A DNA stretch of 64,000 nucleotides from Paenibacillus albidus (GTDB lineage Bacteria; Bacillota; Bacilli; Paenibacillales; Paenibacillaceae): contig NZ_BMKR01000009.1 of assembly GCF_014644435.1 (NCBI RefSeq), positions 62,001 to 126,000 on the forward strand. The letters are read 5' to 3'. The translations under genes were made by a program, and so were the position numbers. The notes under the pieces are model-generated. The model ran no database searches and was not told the DNA's origin. It worked only from the letters and a program-made list of their open reading frames with translations. Below, in pieces: positions 54,056-63,922 of the stretch. Position 1 is the first letter of the stretch. Every line of letters starts with the position of its first letter.

Positions 54056-55276
54056 TCAGCGGTGTAATTCAAACTCGGTATGCAATGCACGGAGCGATTG
54101 CACCATATCTTCTTTTTTCACTAATACCCAAATGGTGGTATTGGAGTCGGCCGATTGCAGAATCTGGATATTCTGTGTGCTGAGCGCTTCTACGATCCGG
54201 GCCATAATTCCAGGCACGCCATTGATTCCGCCGCCAATCACGGAGACCTTGGCACAGCCGGACAAGCTTTTTGGACGAAGCCCCATCTCCTGCAGAGCGG
54301 CAATTGCCTTCTCGGATTTATCATCCATAACCGTATAGAGGGCTTCGGTTGGTGTCACATTGATAAAATCTACGCTGATGCCGTTGTTGGCCATGCCTTT
54401 AAAAATTTGCAGCTGTACACCCGTGCCGTTCCCGTCCGGGCATTCAACAGAAATTTGTGTAATATTGCTGACATAGGCGATTCCCGTAACGAACCGATCC
54501 ACAATCCCGGCCTGCACATCGTTGAAGCCTTCGGGATTCGTAACCAGTGTGCCCTCCAATTCGGAAAATGTGGAACGTACGCGTACCGGAATTTGGGCCT
54601 GCATGGCAATTTCCACAGCACGGGGATGAATGACTTTGGCTCCCTGGTGGGCCATATTGCAGATTTCGGTGTAACTGACATAAGTAAGGGGTCTCGCATC
54701 CTCCACAATCCGCGGATCGGCAGTAAGTATCCCGTTAACATCGGTGTAAATGTCGACCATATCCGCACGCAGTGCCGCCCCCAGGGCCGTAGCCGAGGTA
54801 TCGCTTCCCCCGCGGCCAAGAGTCGTGAAATCACCGGCTTCGGTTTGACCCTGAAACCCGGTTACAATCACCACTTTTTGCTCCCGCAGTTCGCGGAGCA
54901 CGCGTTCGGGACGCACATCCAGAATTCTTGCATTCCCATAGCTGCTATCCGTCAGGAATCCAGCCTGTGCACCCGTTAATACGGTGGCCGGGATTCCTTC
55001 CTGCTCCAGCAGTCCGCAGAGTGTTGTGGCGGAGATAATCTCACCGCAGCACATTAGCAGATCCTTCTCACGGTCTGCCAGGGCGTCGCCGTTCTGAACG
55101 GCCAAATCGAGCAGTGTATCGGTCGCATAGGGTTCCCCTCTGCGGCCCATGGCTGAAACTACGATCACCAGGCTATAACCGCTGCCCAGCTCTCTTTTGA
55201 CGTGGCGGATGACATGTTCCCTAGCCTGAGGCGTGGAAAGTGAAGTTCCGCCAAATTTTTGCACCAAAATACCCAT
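54056..55276 (-). CDS. dapG: Aspartokinase (DapG type)
   Basis: 406 residues. The kinase domain (VQKFGGTSLST, GFQGQTEAGDFTTLGRGGSDTSATAL) is followed by two ACT domains (~265-406) for feedback control. It phosphorylates aspartate, the entry to lysine, threonine and methionine synthesis; B. subtilis DapG at this locus is inhibited by diaminopimelate. ATG 55276 (MGILVQKF) follows GGAGG; a frame from 55291 adds five unsupported codons. Unlike B. subtilis, no asd gene precedes it. Confidence 0.95.
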   Translation of the reverse strand: MGILVQKFGGTSLSTPQAREHVIRHVKRELGSGYSLVIVVSAMGRRGEPYATDTLLDLAVQNGDALADREKDLLMCCGEIISATTLCGLLEQEGIPATVLTGAQAGFLTDSSYGNARILDVRPERVLRELREQKVVIVTGFQGQTEAGDFTTLGRGGSDTSATALGAALRADMVDIYTDVNGILTADPRIVEDARPLTYVSYTEICNMAHQGAKVIHPRAVEIAMQAQIPVRVRSTFSELEGTLVTNPEGFNDVQAGIVDRFVTGIAYVSNITQISVECPDGNGTGVQLQIFKGMANNGISVDFINVTPTEALYTVMDDKSEKAIAALQEMGLRPKSLSGCAKVSVIGGGINGVPGIMARIVEALSTQNIQILQSADSNTTIWVLVKKEDMVQSLRALHTEFELHR

Positions 55277-55401
55277 GTATAATTCCTCCATTACTATCCC
55301 AACAAATACAATTATATTAGCGCATTGCGATGACTTGCAGCAAGGAACGTTTTCTCACAAGCTCCAACGTTCAAGTCTATTTCACACAAATAAATAGTTG
55401 A

Positions 55402-55425
55402 ACCGCCCTCAATCAGGAGGACGGC
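55402..55425 (-). terminator. Weak hairpin between dpaB and dapG
   Basis: Minus-strand GCCGTCCTC / GAGGGCGGT stem with two G-T pairs; tail not T-rich. Another small stem CTGACCC/GGGTCAG lies at 55441-55464. Confidence 0.35.
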
Positions 55426-55476
55426 ATGACTATTCTTAAGCTGACCCAGGCAGGCCCGGGTCAGTTCTTGTATGTG

Positions 55477-56073
55477 CTATGCGGAATGAAACCGCTGGAT
55501 TATCATGGGCTGCAGCTGACTGCCTTGAAGCGCCGCGTAGCATGCTTCGGGGATCAGCTCCATGCGTGCCACAAGCGAGTTCGGCTTATTCTCCGGATTA
55601 TCCTGGCCAAAGGGAACAAAATAAATATGCTTTGCTACCAGCAGCTTTGCAATGTTCGCGGCATTCAGGCCCAGGCCGTCATTGGTCGAAATGGCCAGCA
55701 CCAAGGGACGGCCATTGCGCATCTGCGATTTTGCCGCCATGAGTACTGGACTATCCGTCATGGCATTTGCCAATTTGCTTGTGGTGTTGCCCGTGCAGGG
55801 CGCAATCGTCAGCACATCCAGCAGCTTTGAAGGTCCCAGCGGTTCTGCTTCAACAATTGTAGAAATAATATCATTCCCTGTTATATCTTTCAACTGTTTC
55901 AACCAATTTTCCGATGTGCCAAAACGGGTATCCGTTGCCAGCACCGACCCGGAAACAATGGGGACCACGTTTGCACCGCTATCCATAAATCGCTGAATCT
56001 GCGGCATAACTTCAGCAAACGTGCAGTGAGAGCCGGTAATCGCATAGCCGACTGTTTTTCCGTGGAAGTCCAT
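55477..56073 (-). CDS. spoVFB: Dipicolinate synthase subunit B
   Basis: 198 residues, flavoprotein-like (YAITGSHCTFAEVMPQIQRF, IAPCTGNTTSKLANAMTDSPVLMAAK). With SpoVFA it makes dipicolinic acid in the mother cell for import into the forespore. ATG 56073 (MDFHGKTVGY) lies 9 nt after GGGGAG and 1 nt after the dpaA stop; ATG 56082 is too close to that sequence. As in Bacillus it is the second gene of the spoVF pair. Confidence 0.95.
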   Translation of the reverse strand: MDFHGKTVGYAITGSHCTFAEVMPQIQRFMDSGANVVPIVSGSVLATDTRFGTSENWLKQLKDITGNDIISTIVEAEPLGPSKLLDVLTIAPCTGNTTSKLANAMTDSPVLMAAKSQMRNGRPLVLAISTNDGLGLNAANIAKLLVAKHIYFVPFGQDNPENKPNSLVARMELIPEACYAALQGSQLQPMIIQRFHSA

Positions 56074-56074
56074 A

Positions 56075-56971
56075 TTATTCATCTCCCCTGATTATAATCT
56101 CCTCCGACAGTGACTGTATCAGCGCATTGGCCATGATAATTCCCGCAGTCTTCGGAGCCACCATACCGGGAAGGCCCGGCGCCAGCATCGCTTTGATCCC
56201 CCGCTTCTCGGCATAGCGGAAATCGCAGCCTCCCGGCGCAGAAGCCAGGTCGATCACAACGCAATGCTTGGGAATCCGCGAGAGCACCTGCGCCGTAATA
56301 ATCATGCTGGGAATGGTATTGAAGATGAGATCTACGTCAGGCGCATGCTGCACCAGTTCTCCGGTCATAAACGGCTTCCAGCCCATTTCCTCCGCACGGG
56401 CAAAATGCTCCTGCTTGCGTACACCCACCTTCACTTTTGCCCCCAGCCCCTGCAGGCTTCTTGCCATAGTAAAACCGGTTCTGCCCATTCCCAGCACCAT
56501 AGCCGTGGAGCCGTGAATGGTGAAATCGGTTTGCTGGATCGCCATAACCAACGCTCCCTCAGCTGTAGGGATCGAGTTATAAATCGCCACATCGTCCCGG
56601 CTCAGCAGTTCGGTGAGCTTGAGTGAATGCTTGGCGCACAAGCTGCGCAAATAGCTTTTGGCCATTCCGGTATAGACTGAGCAGTGAGACGGCAAAGCAG
56701 CCAGGTGCTCCTCCAGTAATTGCAGCCCCTGTGATGAGAATACCGCGCTTATCTTTCCTACATCATCACAACCGACCGTAGGCAGCACAAGGACATCTGC
56801 ATCGTTAAGCAGTTCCACCGACATTTGTTCCAGGCTAACCCCTGGGCAGGGGGATTCCCATTTGTCGAACCCGGCAGCGCTTACCGTCGCATCCATTTCC
56901 ACACATTTCCGTATCACTTCAAGCTGTCTTGCGTCCCCGCCCAGGAACACGATCCTGACGCCAGTAAGCAT
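56075..56971 (-). CDS. spoVFA: Dipicolinate synthase subunit A
   Basis: 298 residues. A C-terminal Rossmann domain has VLGMGRTGFTMARSLQGLGAKVKVGVR near residue 155. The N-terminal part (IVFLGGDARQLEVIRKCVEMDA) is also typical. It oxidises the dihydrodipicolinate-pathway intermediate to dipicolinate with NAD(P). AAAGGAG precedes ATG 56971. A sigma-K-like promoter and an upstream terminator suggest the group starts its own transcript here. Confidence 0.95.
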   Translation of the reverse strand: MLTGVRIVFLGGDARQLEVIRKCVEMDATVSAAGFDKWESPCPGVSLEQMSVELLNDADVLVLPTVGCDDVGKISAVFSSQGLQLLEEHLAALPSHCSVYTGMAKSYLRSLCAKHSLKLTELLSRDDVAIYNSIPTAEGALVMAIQQTDFTIHGSTAMVLGMGRTGFTMARSLQGLGAKVKVGVRKQEHFARAEEMGWKPFMTGELVQHAPDVDLIFNTIPSMIITAQVLSRIPKHCVVIDLASAPGGCDFRYAEKRGIKAMLAPGLPGMVAPKTAGIIMANALIQSLSEEIIIRGDE

Positions 56972-57008
56972 AGGGATGACGCTCCTTTCAACACTCTAGA
57001 CTATAGAG

Positions 57009-57036
57009 CATCTTATGCTGGGCATTCGGGATGGGT
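57009..57036 (-). promoter_or_regulatory. Sigma-K-like promoter of spoVFA
   Basis: Minus-strand AC (57035-57036) in TTCAC, a 17-nt spacer, CATAAGATG (57009-57017), one mismatch from CATANNNTA. spoVF is sigma-K dependent in B. subtilis. Confidence 0.55.
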
Positions 57037-57069
57037 GAAGCGCGGAGCTGAAATCGCCGGTTCGCGCGC

Positions 57070-57123
57070 AAAAAAAGCTTGCAGACCGGGCACCCTGCTG
57101 GGCTCAGTTTCTGCAAGCTTTGT
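57070..57123 (-). terminator. dut terminator
   Basis: Minus-strand AAAGCTTGCAGA / TCTGCAAGCTTT stem of 12 bp ending in seven T. Confidence 0.85.
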
Positions 57124-57146
57124 GTCAAGATCCTATGGGCAGCGGC

Positions 57147-57593
57147 CTATTTCCCCGTGTGGCCGAAGCCTCCGGCACCGCGCTGTGTTTCGGACAACTC
57201 CTCTACCTGCTCAAGAGTAACTGCCGGTACAGCCTGAAATACCATTTGGGCAATACGCTCATTGCGGGCGATGGCAAAGGGTTCTTGCCCAAGGTTAATC
57301 AGCAGCACCTTGATCTCCCCGCGGTAGTCCGCATCGATCGTCCCCGGTGTATTCAGACAGGTAATGCCGTGCTTCAGTGCAAGTCCGCTGCGCGGGCGAA
57401 TCTGTGCCTCCAGGCCATCCGGCATCGCCAGTGAGATCCCCGTTGGAATCAATGCGCGCGCGCCCGGCTCCAGAACAACTTCTTCCGCAACTGCTGCGTA
57501 CAGGTCATAACCTGAAGCCTGCTCGGACATTTTGCGGGGCAAAAGTACATCTTCATTCCCAGGCAGTTTATGAATTTGAACGTAATAAGACAA
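57147..57593 (-). CDS. dut: dUTP diphosphatase
   Basis: 148 residues, the normal trimeric dUTPase size. The five motifs are present: [42 protein letters not shown] and [12 protein letters not shown]. It hydrolyses dUTP to dUMP, keeping uracil out of DNA. Frame and ribosome binding site (AGGAGAG) favour TTG 57593 at 6-nt spacing over ATG 57599, which abuts the site. It overlaps the end of mlpA by about 26 nt. It takes the place of ymxH in the B. subtilis order. Confidence 0.93.
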   Translation of the reverse strand: MSYYVQIHKLPGNEDVLLPRKMSEQASGYDLYAAVAEEVVLEPGARALIPTGISLAMPDGLEAQIRPRSGLALKHGITCLNTPGTIDADYRGEIKVLLINLGQEPFAIARNERIAQMVFQAVPAVTLEQVEELSETQRGAGGFGHTGK

Positions 57594-58836
57594 GATCATC
57601 TCTCCTAACATTGGCAATAGCTTTATCTGAAGAGCCTACCATGGCCATGGCCAGGGGCTCAGCGAACATAAGGTCTAGCACACGGTTAATATCATCCATC
57701 GTTACATCCTGGATTCTCGCGATCATATCGTCCAGCGTGTTATGTCTTCCAAGCATCAGCTCATTTTTACCGATGCGGTTCATTCGGCTGCTGGTGCTTT
57801 CCAGGCTGAGAATCAGGCTGCCCTTCAATTGTTCCTTGCCTTTGCGAAGCTCCTCTTCACTCAGTCCCTTGACCGCCAGCTCCTGCAGCATCTCTTTGGT
57901 CAGCTCCATGACCTCTTTAGTCTGCTTTGGTGCAGTCCCCGCATAAACAGTGAACAGCCCGCTGTCTGCCTGAGAACTGTGATATGAATAAACGGAATAA
58001 GCCAACCCGCGTTTTTCACGGATTTCCTGGAACAAGCGCGAGCTCATCCCCCCGCCGATTGCGTTGTTAAGCAGGGCCATCGCATATTGCAGCGGGTCCC
58101 CTGTCTTCACGCCCGGAAGCGAGAGGCAGATATGATTCTGCTCTGTTTTTTTACGGTGAAACAGCAGATCTCCTTTAAATTCCGGCGGCGTCAGCGGCAT
58201 TTCAGAACCATGATTGGCAAACGAACCAAAATGCTGCTCCAGCAGGTCAATCAATCCGTCATCTATATTCCCGGCAACGCTGATTACTGTATTCTCAATC
58301 GTGTATTGCTCGTTCATATAAGAGCGTAGATCATCCGGAGTCATGCCCTTCAGCCGTTCCTTCAGACCGAGAATGGAATAAGCCAGCGGATGCTCCCCGT
58401 ATGCCGCCGCACACATGAGGTCATGCACCAGATCATCCGGAGTATCCTCGCACATGGAGATTTCTTCAAGGATTACATTTTTCTCTTTGGCCAGCTCTCC
58501 GGCATCCAGCTGAGAGCTAAAAAACATATCGGCGAGCACATCCACCGCAATCGGCAAATGCTCATCGAGCACTTTGGCATAATAACACGTGTATTCCTTG
58601 GACGTGAATGCATTGACATTGCCGCCAATCGCATCGAACTGCTCGGCAATATCCTTGGCGCTATACCGGTCCGTCCCCTTGAAAAGCATATGCTCAACAA
58701 AATGCGAAATCCCGTTGTTCAGCAAATTCTCATTGCGTGAGCCGGTCTTCACCCAGATGCCGAAGGAAATGGAACGTCCCCCCGGGATTTTGTCCAGTAC
58801 TACCCGCAAACCGTTCTTCAATACTATTTTTTCCAA
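57568..58836 (-). CDS. mlpA: M16 zinc protease MlpA (YmxG)
   Basis: 422 residues. [11 protein letters not shown] carries the inverted HxxEH zinc motif near residue 46, and the distal Glu lies in the [10 protein letters not shown] region; the [12 protein letters not shown] block marks the C-terminal half. In B. subtilis MlpA lowers protease production. The start is TTG 58836 after AGGAGG. It lies between ylxY and dut, overlapping dut. Confidence 0.94.
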   Translation of the reverse strand: MEKIVLKNGLRVVLDKIPGGRSISFGIWVKTGSRNENLLNNGISHFVEHMLFKGTDRYSAKDIAEQFDAIGGNVNAFTSKEYTCYYAKVLDEHLPIAVDVLADMFFSSQLDAGELAKEKNVILEEISMCEDTPDDLVHDLMCAAAYGEHPLAYSILGLKERLKGMTPDDLRSYMNEQYTIENTVISVAGNIDDGLIDLLEQHFGSFANHGSEMPLTPPEFKGDLLFHRKKTEQNHICLSLPGVKTGDPLQYAMALLNNAIGGGMSSRLFQEIREKRGLAYSVYSYHSSQADSGLFTVYAGTAPKQTKEVMELTKEMLQELAVKGLSEEELRKGKEQLKGSLILSLESTSSRMNRIGKNELMLGRHNTLDDMIARIQDVTMDDINRVLDLMFAEPLAMAMVGSSDKAIANVRRDDLVLLRSNS

Positions 58837-58915
58837 TATGATTATCCTCCTGGCAAAAGCCTGTATCTATCTTCGTTACTGCCGCGTGCCTTTTATCCTA
58901 CCAGAAACAGGAGGC

Positions 58916-59902
58916 TCACTCAACATCTGAAGGCATCACACGCTCTGCTGACAGCGTTTGGCTGACGGTACCCAGGTGTAACCCTTTTTGCTTGATGCCC
59001 TTAATCATGCCCTCCAGGGCTTGTGAGGAGGAAGCTGTCGGATGCATCAGGACAAGGGTGCCTGGCTCTGCCATAGTTGTTATTTTGGCGATAATGGATG
59101 CCGGCGAAGGATTCCGCCAATCTACCGTGTCTACGGTCCACAACACCGTTCTCAGCCCCAGACTTGCAGCGATCTCAACAGTCTGCTGGTCAAAATCGCC
59201 AGAAGGCGGCGCGAACCAGGTATTGGTCACACCGAGTGATTGTTCGAGCAGCGTTTTGGTCTTCTCAATCTCCGCAGTTGCCCGTGCGCGGCTGAGTGTG
59301 CTCATATTCGGATGCGTGTACGCATGATTCTCCATCTCATGTCCCCGCTTCAGCATTTCTTTGGCGAGTTCCGGATTTTTGGCTAACCAGCTGCCGTCCA
59401 AAAAGAACGTGACCTTCACATTCTCCTTGTCCAAAATATCGAGCATCGGCACAATATATGAATTGCCCCAGGCCACATTAATCATCAAGGAAACCATCGG
59501 TTTGGCGGGATTCCCGCGATAGATCGGCTGCGGTCCCAGATCATCAAGTGAAATCCGGGGTTTCGTCTGGCGGTACACATATTTCACAGAGGTATTTGGT
59601 GCCTGCAGCAGCGCATTGCGGTATGTAGTCTCTACGTCTACTTCCAGCCCGTTATACCCCGGAATTGCCTTCCACACACGGTCAACCACTGCATCTACCG
59701 GAGACACCTTTAATTCGGCAGCGGCGTTCTCTATCTTCCCACGGAGGGCATCAGAGTGTTGATCCGGTACATTTGCCCACACAGACATTACCTGCTGCGG
59801 CTTGACTTGGGCCAGCATGTCCTTTACGGGATCCAAGCTGCTCCCGATTCCTATAACAATCGCTATAACGGCCAGCACTACTGCCACTTTTTCGGTCTTC
59901 AT
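58916..59902 (-). CDS. ylxY: Polysaccharide deacetylase-like protein YlxY
   Basis: 328 residues with an N-terminal membrane/signal helix (VAVVLAVIAIVIGIGSSL) and a NodB-type domain (~130-325). The His motif HAYTHPNM is kept, but the first motif, normally TFDDG with the metal-binding Asp, reads NVAWGNSYI, so metal-dependent deacetylation is doubtful. The LYxY family shares such changes. ATG 59902 (MKTEKVAV) follows GGGAGG; the frame extends 14 unsupported codons upstream. Between pnp and mlpA as in B. subtilis. Confidence 0.9.
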   Translation of the reverse strand: MKTEKVAVVLAVIAIVIGIGSSLDPVKDMLAQVKPQQVMSVWANVPDQHSDALRGKIENAAAELKVSPVDAVVDRVWKAIPGYNGLEVDVETTYRNALLQAPNTSVKYVYRQTKPRISLDDLGPQPIYRGNPAKPMVSLMINVAWGNSYIVPMLDILDKENVKVTFFLDGSWLAKNPELAKEMLKRGHEMENHAYTHPNMSTLSRARATAEIEKTKTLLEQSLGVTNTWFAPPSGDFDQQTVEIAASLGLRTVLWTVDTVDWRNPSPASIIAKITTMAEPGTLVLMHPTASSSQALEGMIKGIKQKGLHLGTVSQTLSAERVMPSDVE

Positions 59903-60068
59903 GACAAATTCCTCCCTGGACAAAACGGTTTCCTGTACCGCCATTGCAGCAGGTGCAAGACGCTTTGTCCCAACCTATGAAAGATGAGAGGAAATTATGC
60001 ATGAAGCTCTAGGAGCGGCATCCGGAGCGATCACAGACTCCAACCGGATTCAGGCACTTCCCGACGGT

Positions 60069-60112
60069 AAAAAAGAGCCAGAACGTTATACGCCTCTGCC
60101 TCTCTTTAATCT
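60069..60112 (-). terminator. pnp terminator
   Basis: Minus-strand imperfect stem AGAG..CAG..GGCG / CGTTCTG..CTCT with six T, just past the pnp stop. Confidence 0.5.
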
Positions 60113-60144
60113 CATGCAATTTTATCGGCCGTATGCAACAAAGC

Positions 60145-62247
60145 TTAGGCTTTAGCTCCGGCTTCCGAAGTCAATACCGCTTTACGAGACAGGTTCACGC
60201 GGCCCTGCTGATCGATTTCGGTAACTTTTACGGTGATGGTATCTCCGATGGCTACAACATCCTCCACCTTTGCCACACGCTCCGTAGACAACTGGGAGAT
60301 GTGTACCAAACCGTCCTTGCCCGGAATTAATTCGACAAATGCGCCAAATTTCTCGATCCGCCGCACTGTGCCCACATAAATTTCGCCGACTTGAACTTCG
60401 CGCACAATACCTTCGATGATTGTACGGGCTTTTTGAATCATCTCTTCGTCGGAAGAACCGATGAAGACCCGGCCATCTTGTTCGATATCAATTTTCACGC
60501 CGGTTTCTTCGATGATTTTGTTGATAATCTTACCACCGGCACCGATAACATCGCGGATTTTGTCCGGATTGATATTGATGATGATGATCTTGGGCGCATA
60601 TTTGGACAAATTCGGTCTCGGCTCGGAAATGGCCTCATTCATTTTGCCCAAGATGAACATCCGTCCTTCTTTGGCCTGCTGCAGGGCATCTTGAAGAATG
60701 TTGCGGTCGATGCCGTCAATTTTGATATCCATCTGGATCGCGGTTACACCTTCTGCTGTACCTGCTACCTTGAAGTCCATATCGCCCAGGTGATCTTCCA
60801 TTCCTTGAATGTCCGTCAGGATAGAGACATGTTCTCCGTCTTTGATCAGACCCATTGCAACGCCGGCTACAGGGGCTTTAATCGGCACACCCGCATCCAT
60901 CATTGCCAGTATGCTGGCACAAATGCTGGCCTGGGAAGTGGAGCCGTTGGATTCGATCGCTTCGGAAACCAGGCGAATGGTGTACGGGAATTCAGTTTCG
61001 CTAGGAATGACTTTGGACAACGCGCGTTCACCAAGTGCTCCATGGCCGATCTCGCGGCGTCCCGGTGCTCTTAGAGGACGGGCTTCCCCTACGCTGAACG
61101 GAGGGAAGTTGTAATGGTGCATGAAGCGTTTCGTTTCGGCCAGATCAATCCCGTCCAGAATCTGCACGTCTCCAAGTGCGCCAAGTGTACATACGCTAAG
61201 AATTTGCGTTTGGCCGCGGGTGAACAGACCGGAACCGTGTGTACGCGGCAGCAGGCTTGTATCACATTCAATCGGACGGATTTCATCCAGCTTACGTCCA
61301 TCCGGACGAATCTTGTCATGGGTAATCAGACGTCTGACTTCATCTTTTACTATATCATGCAGCACTTCCTTGACATCTTTGAGAAGTTCAGGTGTTTCTA
61401 TGTATTTCTCTGCGAAATACGCCACCGCTTCATCGTTGACAACATCAATTGCTTCCTGACGTGCATGCTTCTCGGCAATTTTGACGGCTTCCACCAGGCG
61501 GCTTTCGGCAAAGGCCCGAACCTCCGAATTTACATCCGCGTTCACTGCGTGAAGCTTCACAGCCATTTTTTCTTTACCGGCCAATTTGACCAGTTCTTCA
61601 ATGGTTGCAACGATTTTGCGTACTTCCTCATGTCCGAACATAATCGCTTCAAGCATAACCGACTCCGGCACTTCATTCGCTTCTGCCTCAACCATCATAA
61701 TCGCATCTTTGGTTCCTGCTACCACAACATAAATATCGCTGTCCGCTTGCTGGGCAATATCCGGATTAATGATGAATTCGCCATTGATCCGTCCTACGGC
61801 TACTCCGCCGATCGGCCCGTTGAAAGGCACATCAGAAATACTGAGTGCTGCGGAAGTACCGATCATGGCAGCAATCTCCGGTGCACAGTCCTGATCCACA
61901 CTCATGACAAGGTTCAGCACCTGCACATCATTACGGAAACCTTCCGGAAACAGCGGGCGAATCGGACGGTCCGTCAGGCGGCTTGACAGAATCGCTTTCT
62001 CACTCGGTCTGCCTTCCCGTTTGATAAAACCGCCGGGGATTTTGCCCACCGCGTACAATCTTTCCTCATAGTTAACTGTAAGCGGAAAGAAATCCAGATC
62101 CTTCGGTTCCTTCGAAGCAGTAACCGTACACAATACAGAAGTATCACCATAACGCACCATCACGGCTGCGTTCGCTTGCTTGGCCAACCGGCCCGTTTCC
62201 AGCACAAGGCGTCTGCCGCCCAGCTGCATTTCCACACGTTGTTCCAT
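60145..62247 (-). CDS. pnp: Polynucleotide phosphorylase
   Basis: 700 residues: two RNase PH domains ([49 protein letters not shown]), a KH domain ([15 protein letters not shown]) and an S1 domain ([34 protein letters not shown]). It degrades RNA 3'-5' with phosphate, in concert with RNase Y and RNase J encoded in the same window. AAGGAGG precedes ATG 62247. Downstream of rpsO as in most bacteria. Confidence 0.98.
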   Translation of the reverse strand: MEQRVEMQLGGRRLVLETGRLAKQANAAVMVRYGDTSVLCTVTASKEPKDLDFFPLTVNYEERLYAVGKIPGGFIKREGRPSEKAILSSRLTDRPIRPLFPEGFRNDVQVLNLVMSVDQDCAPEIAAMIGTSAALSISDVPFNGPIGGVAVGRINGEFIINPDIAQQADSDIYVVVAGTKDAIMMVEAEANEVPESVMLEAIMFGHEEVRKIVATIEELVKLAGKEKMAVKLHAVNADVNSEVRAFAESRLVEAVKIAEKHARQEAIDVVNDEAVAYFAEKYIETPELLKDVKEVLHDIVKDEVRRLITHDKIRPDGRKLDEIRPIECDTSLLPRTHGSGLFTRGQTQILSVCTLGALGDVQILDGIDLAETKRFMHHYNFPPFSVGEARPLRAPGRREIGHGALGERALSKVIPSETEFPYTIRLVSEAIESNGSTSQASICASILAMMDAGVPIKAPVAGVAMGLIKDGEHVSILTDIQGMEDHLGDMDFKVAGTAEGVTAIQMDIKIDGIDRNILQDALQQAKEGRMFILGKMNEAISEPRPNLSKYAPKIIIININPDKIRDVIGAGGKIINKIIEETGVKIDIEQDGRVFIGSSDEEMIQKARTIIEGIVREVQVGEIYVGTVRRIEKFGAFVELIPGKDGLVHISQLSTERVAKVEDVVAIGDTITVKVTEIDQQGRVNLSRKAVLTSEAGAKA

Positions 62248-62425
62248 AAAGTCCCTCCTTGAATAGTAGTAGACCCGCTGTTCTACACAGCAGGTTTAGG
62301 CGATAGTCTAAACAAAACACACAACCTCTGTCTCTAAAGCCAGAAGGCCGCACTATATGCAACTAAAGAAAAGCATCAAATGATGCTTTGTATGAAAAGC
62401 TTCTTGTGAAAGTATCCCCTTATTT

Positions 62426-62494
62426 TCAAAAAGCAACCCGGCTGTCCCGCTGTCGCTCGTAAGAAGGACATACGGTATACAACCAGGCTGCTTT
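62426..62494 (-). terminator. Hairpin between rpsO and pnp
   Basis: Minus-strand AAGCAGCCTGG pairs with CCGGGTTGCTT (three G-T pairs) and is followed by TTT. A second short stem AAAGCATC/GATGCTTT lies at 62370-62389 in the pnp leader. Confidence 0.6.
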
Positions 62495-62514
62495 AAGGGT
62501 AATCTTATGGAAAA

Positions 62515-62784
62515 TTAACGACGCAATCCCAGTCTTTCGATCAGGGCGCTGTAACGTCTGATGTCTTTGTTCTTCAAATACGCCAGCAGTTTACGACGTT
62601 GTCCAACCATCTTGAGCAGTCCGCGACGAGAGTGATGATCCTTCTTGTGCGTACGCAAGTGGTCAGTCAAATTAACGATGTTCTCCGTAAGGATAGCAAC
62701 TTGCACCTCTGGGGATCCAGTATCGGATTCATGAGTTTTGTGCTCGTCAATCAATTGATGTTTACGTTCTTGAGTCAATGCCAT
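62515..62784 (-). CDS. rpsO: 30S ribosomal protein S15
   Basis: 89 residues, the standard size ([65 protein letters not shown]). It binds 16S rRNA early in small-subunit assembly. GAAGGAGGTGAACAGG before ATG 62784 fixes the start. Confidence 0.98.
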   Translation of the reverse strand: MALTQERKHQLIDEHKTHESDTGSPEVQVAILTENIVNLTDHLRTHKKDHHSRRGLLKMVGQRRKLLAYLKNKDIRRYSALIERLGLRR

Positions 62785-62882
62785 CCTGTTCACCTCCTTC
62801 ATTATAATCGCCAGTAGCCTCGTCGCCGTCGGTGAGAACGAGCAACCAAGCTAAGGTTATGATGCTGATATTTCCAGCAACG
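62785..62882 (-). promoter_or_regulatory. rpsO leader, possible S15 autoregulatory RNA
   Basis: About 100 nt of transcribed leader. It contains a GC-rich segment (CGTTCTCACCGACGGCGACG) able to fold upstream of the ribosome binding site. S15 represses its own mRNA in several Bacillota; the structure here was not modelled. Confidence 0.35.
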
Positions 62883-62888
62883 TTAATC

Positions 62889-62917
62889 AGTATAGCATCT
62901 TCGGGGATAAAAGTAAA
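62889..62917 (-). promoter_or_regulatory. rpsO promoter
   Basis: Minus-strand TTTACT (62912-62917), a 17-nt spacer ending TGC, and TATACT (62889-62894). Confidence 0.7.
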
Positions 62918-62935
62918 CGGCTTGTCAGACGCCCT

Positions 62936-63883
62936 TTATGAATTAGTGCCCAGAAGCTTTTTGGCCGTTTCCGCATCATCGCCAATTTGGGCAATCAGGG
63001 CCTGTATGGATTCAAATTTGCGCTCGGGACGAATGTAAGCCACAAGTTCAACTTTAAGCTCCTTGTCATACAAATCCCCCTCAAAGTCGAATACATGCAC
63101 CTCAAAGCTGGGGGCAATCATTCCTTCATGAAAGGTAGGCTTAACGCCAACATTCATTACGCCAAACAGCAATGTATTGTTAAAAAATACTCTGACTGCA
63201 TATACACCTTTGGCGGGAACGACAAAATGTTCTTCAAGCTGAAGGTTTGCCGTGGGAAAACCAATGGTCCGTCCCCGCTTCTCTCCATGCCCTACCGTAC
63301 CGCGCAGATGATAGCAGCGGCCAAACCAGTCGTTGGCGGTTGCCAGCTCTCCATTTTGCAGACTTTTACGAATGCCCGAGCTGCTCACCTTCACTCCATC
63401 AATCAGGAAGGGAGGAACGGTCTCCACATTCATAACGCCTTGCCCCAGTGCCCGGAGCATGTCTGCATCGCCTTCGCCCTGATAACCAAAGCGGAAATCA
63501 AATCCGACGACAGCCGTTACAACCTGCAGCGGCAACAGCATTACGGAGACGAAATTTTGCGGACTCACTCTGGAAAGCTGCTCATTAAATTCAACAATAT
63601 ACAAAATATCAACACCCATACCGGCGAGCAGCTCCTGCTTGTCTGGCTGAGGCGTCAAATATCCTTCATAATCACCTTTGCCCATCACATCCTTCGGATG
63701 GGGATGAAAGGTCATCACTGCAGCCGGTACGCCTTCTTTGCGGGCCAGCGCTACAGCAGAAGTAATAACACTGGCATGTCCACGGTGCAGGCCGTCGAAC
63801 TGGCCCAGAGCAACCACTTGCGGCTGTGCCCATTCTGCCGCTGTCTCCGGCGGCACGGGATAGGTTAACGTTACGGTTCTCAC
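62936..63883 (-). CDS. ribF: Bifunctional riboflavin kinase/FAD synthetase
   Basis: 315 residues. The N-terminal adenylyltransferase domain has VALGQFDGLHRGHASVI and MTFHPHP. The C-terminal kinase domain has GRTIGFPTANL and GVYAVRVFF...GVMNVGVKPTF. It makes FMN and FAD from riboflavin. GTG 63883 lies 8 nt after AGGTGG; GTG 63895 falls inside that sequence. It lies between truB and rpsO, as ribC in B. subtilis. Confidence 0.95.
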   Translation of the reverse strand: MRTVTLTYPVPPETAAEWAQPQVVALGQFDGLHRGHASVITSAVALARKEGVPAAVMTFHPHPKDVMGKGDYEGYLTPQPDKQELLAGMGVDILYIVEFNEQLSRVSPQNFVSVMLLPLQVVTAVVGFDFRFGYQGEGDADMLRALGQGVMNVETVPPFLIDGVKVSSSGIRKSLQNGELATANDWFGRCYHLRGTVGHGEKRGRTIGFPTANLQLEEHFVVPAKGVYAVRVFFNNTLLFGVMNVGVKPTFHEGMIAPSFEVHVFDFEGDLYDKELKVELVAYIRPERKFESIQALIAQIGDDAETAKKLLGTNS

Positions 63884-63922
63884 CCTGTTTTCCACCTACA
63901 ATTCACTTGGGTTAGTTATGGA

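Noticed and set aside
61114..61986. 290-codon plus-strand frame opposite pnp
   Set aside because: Antisense shadow of a certain gene, no start signals.
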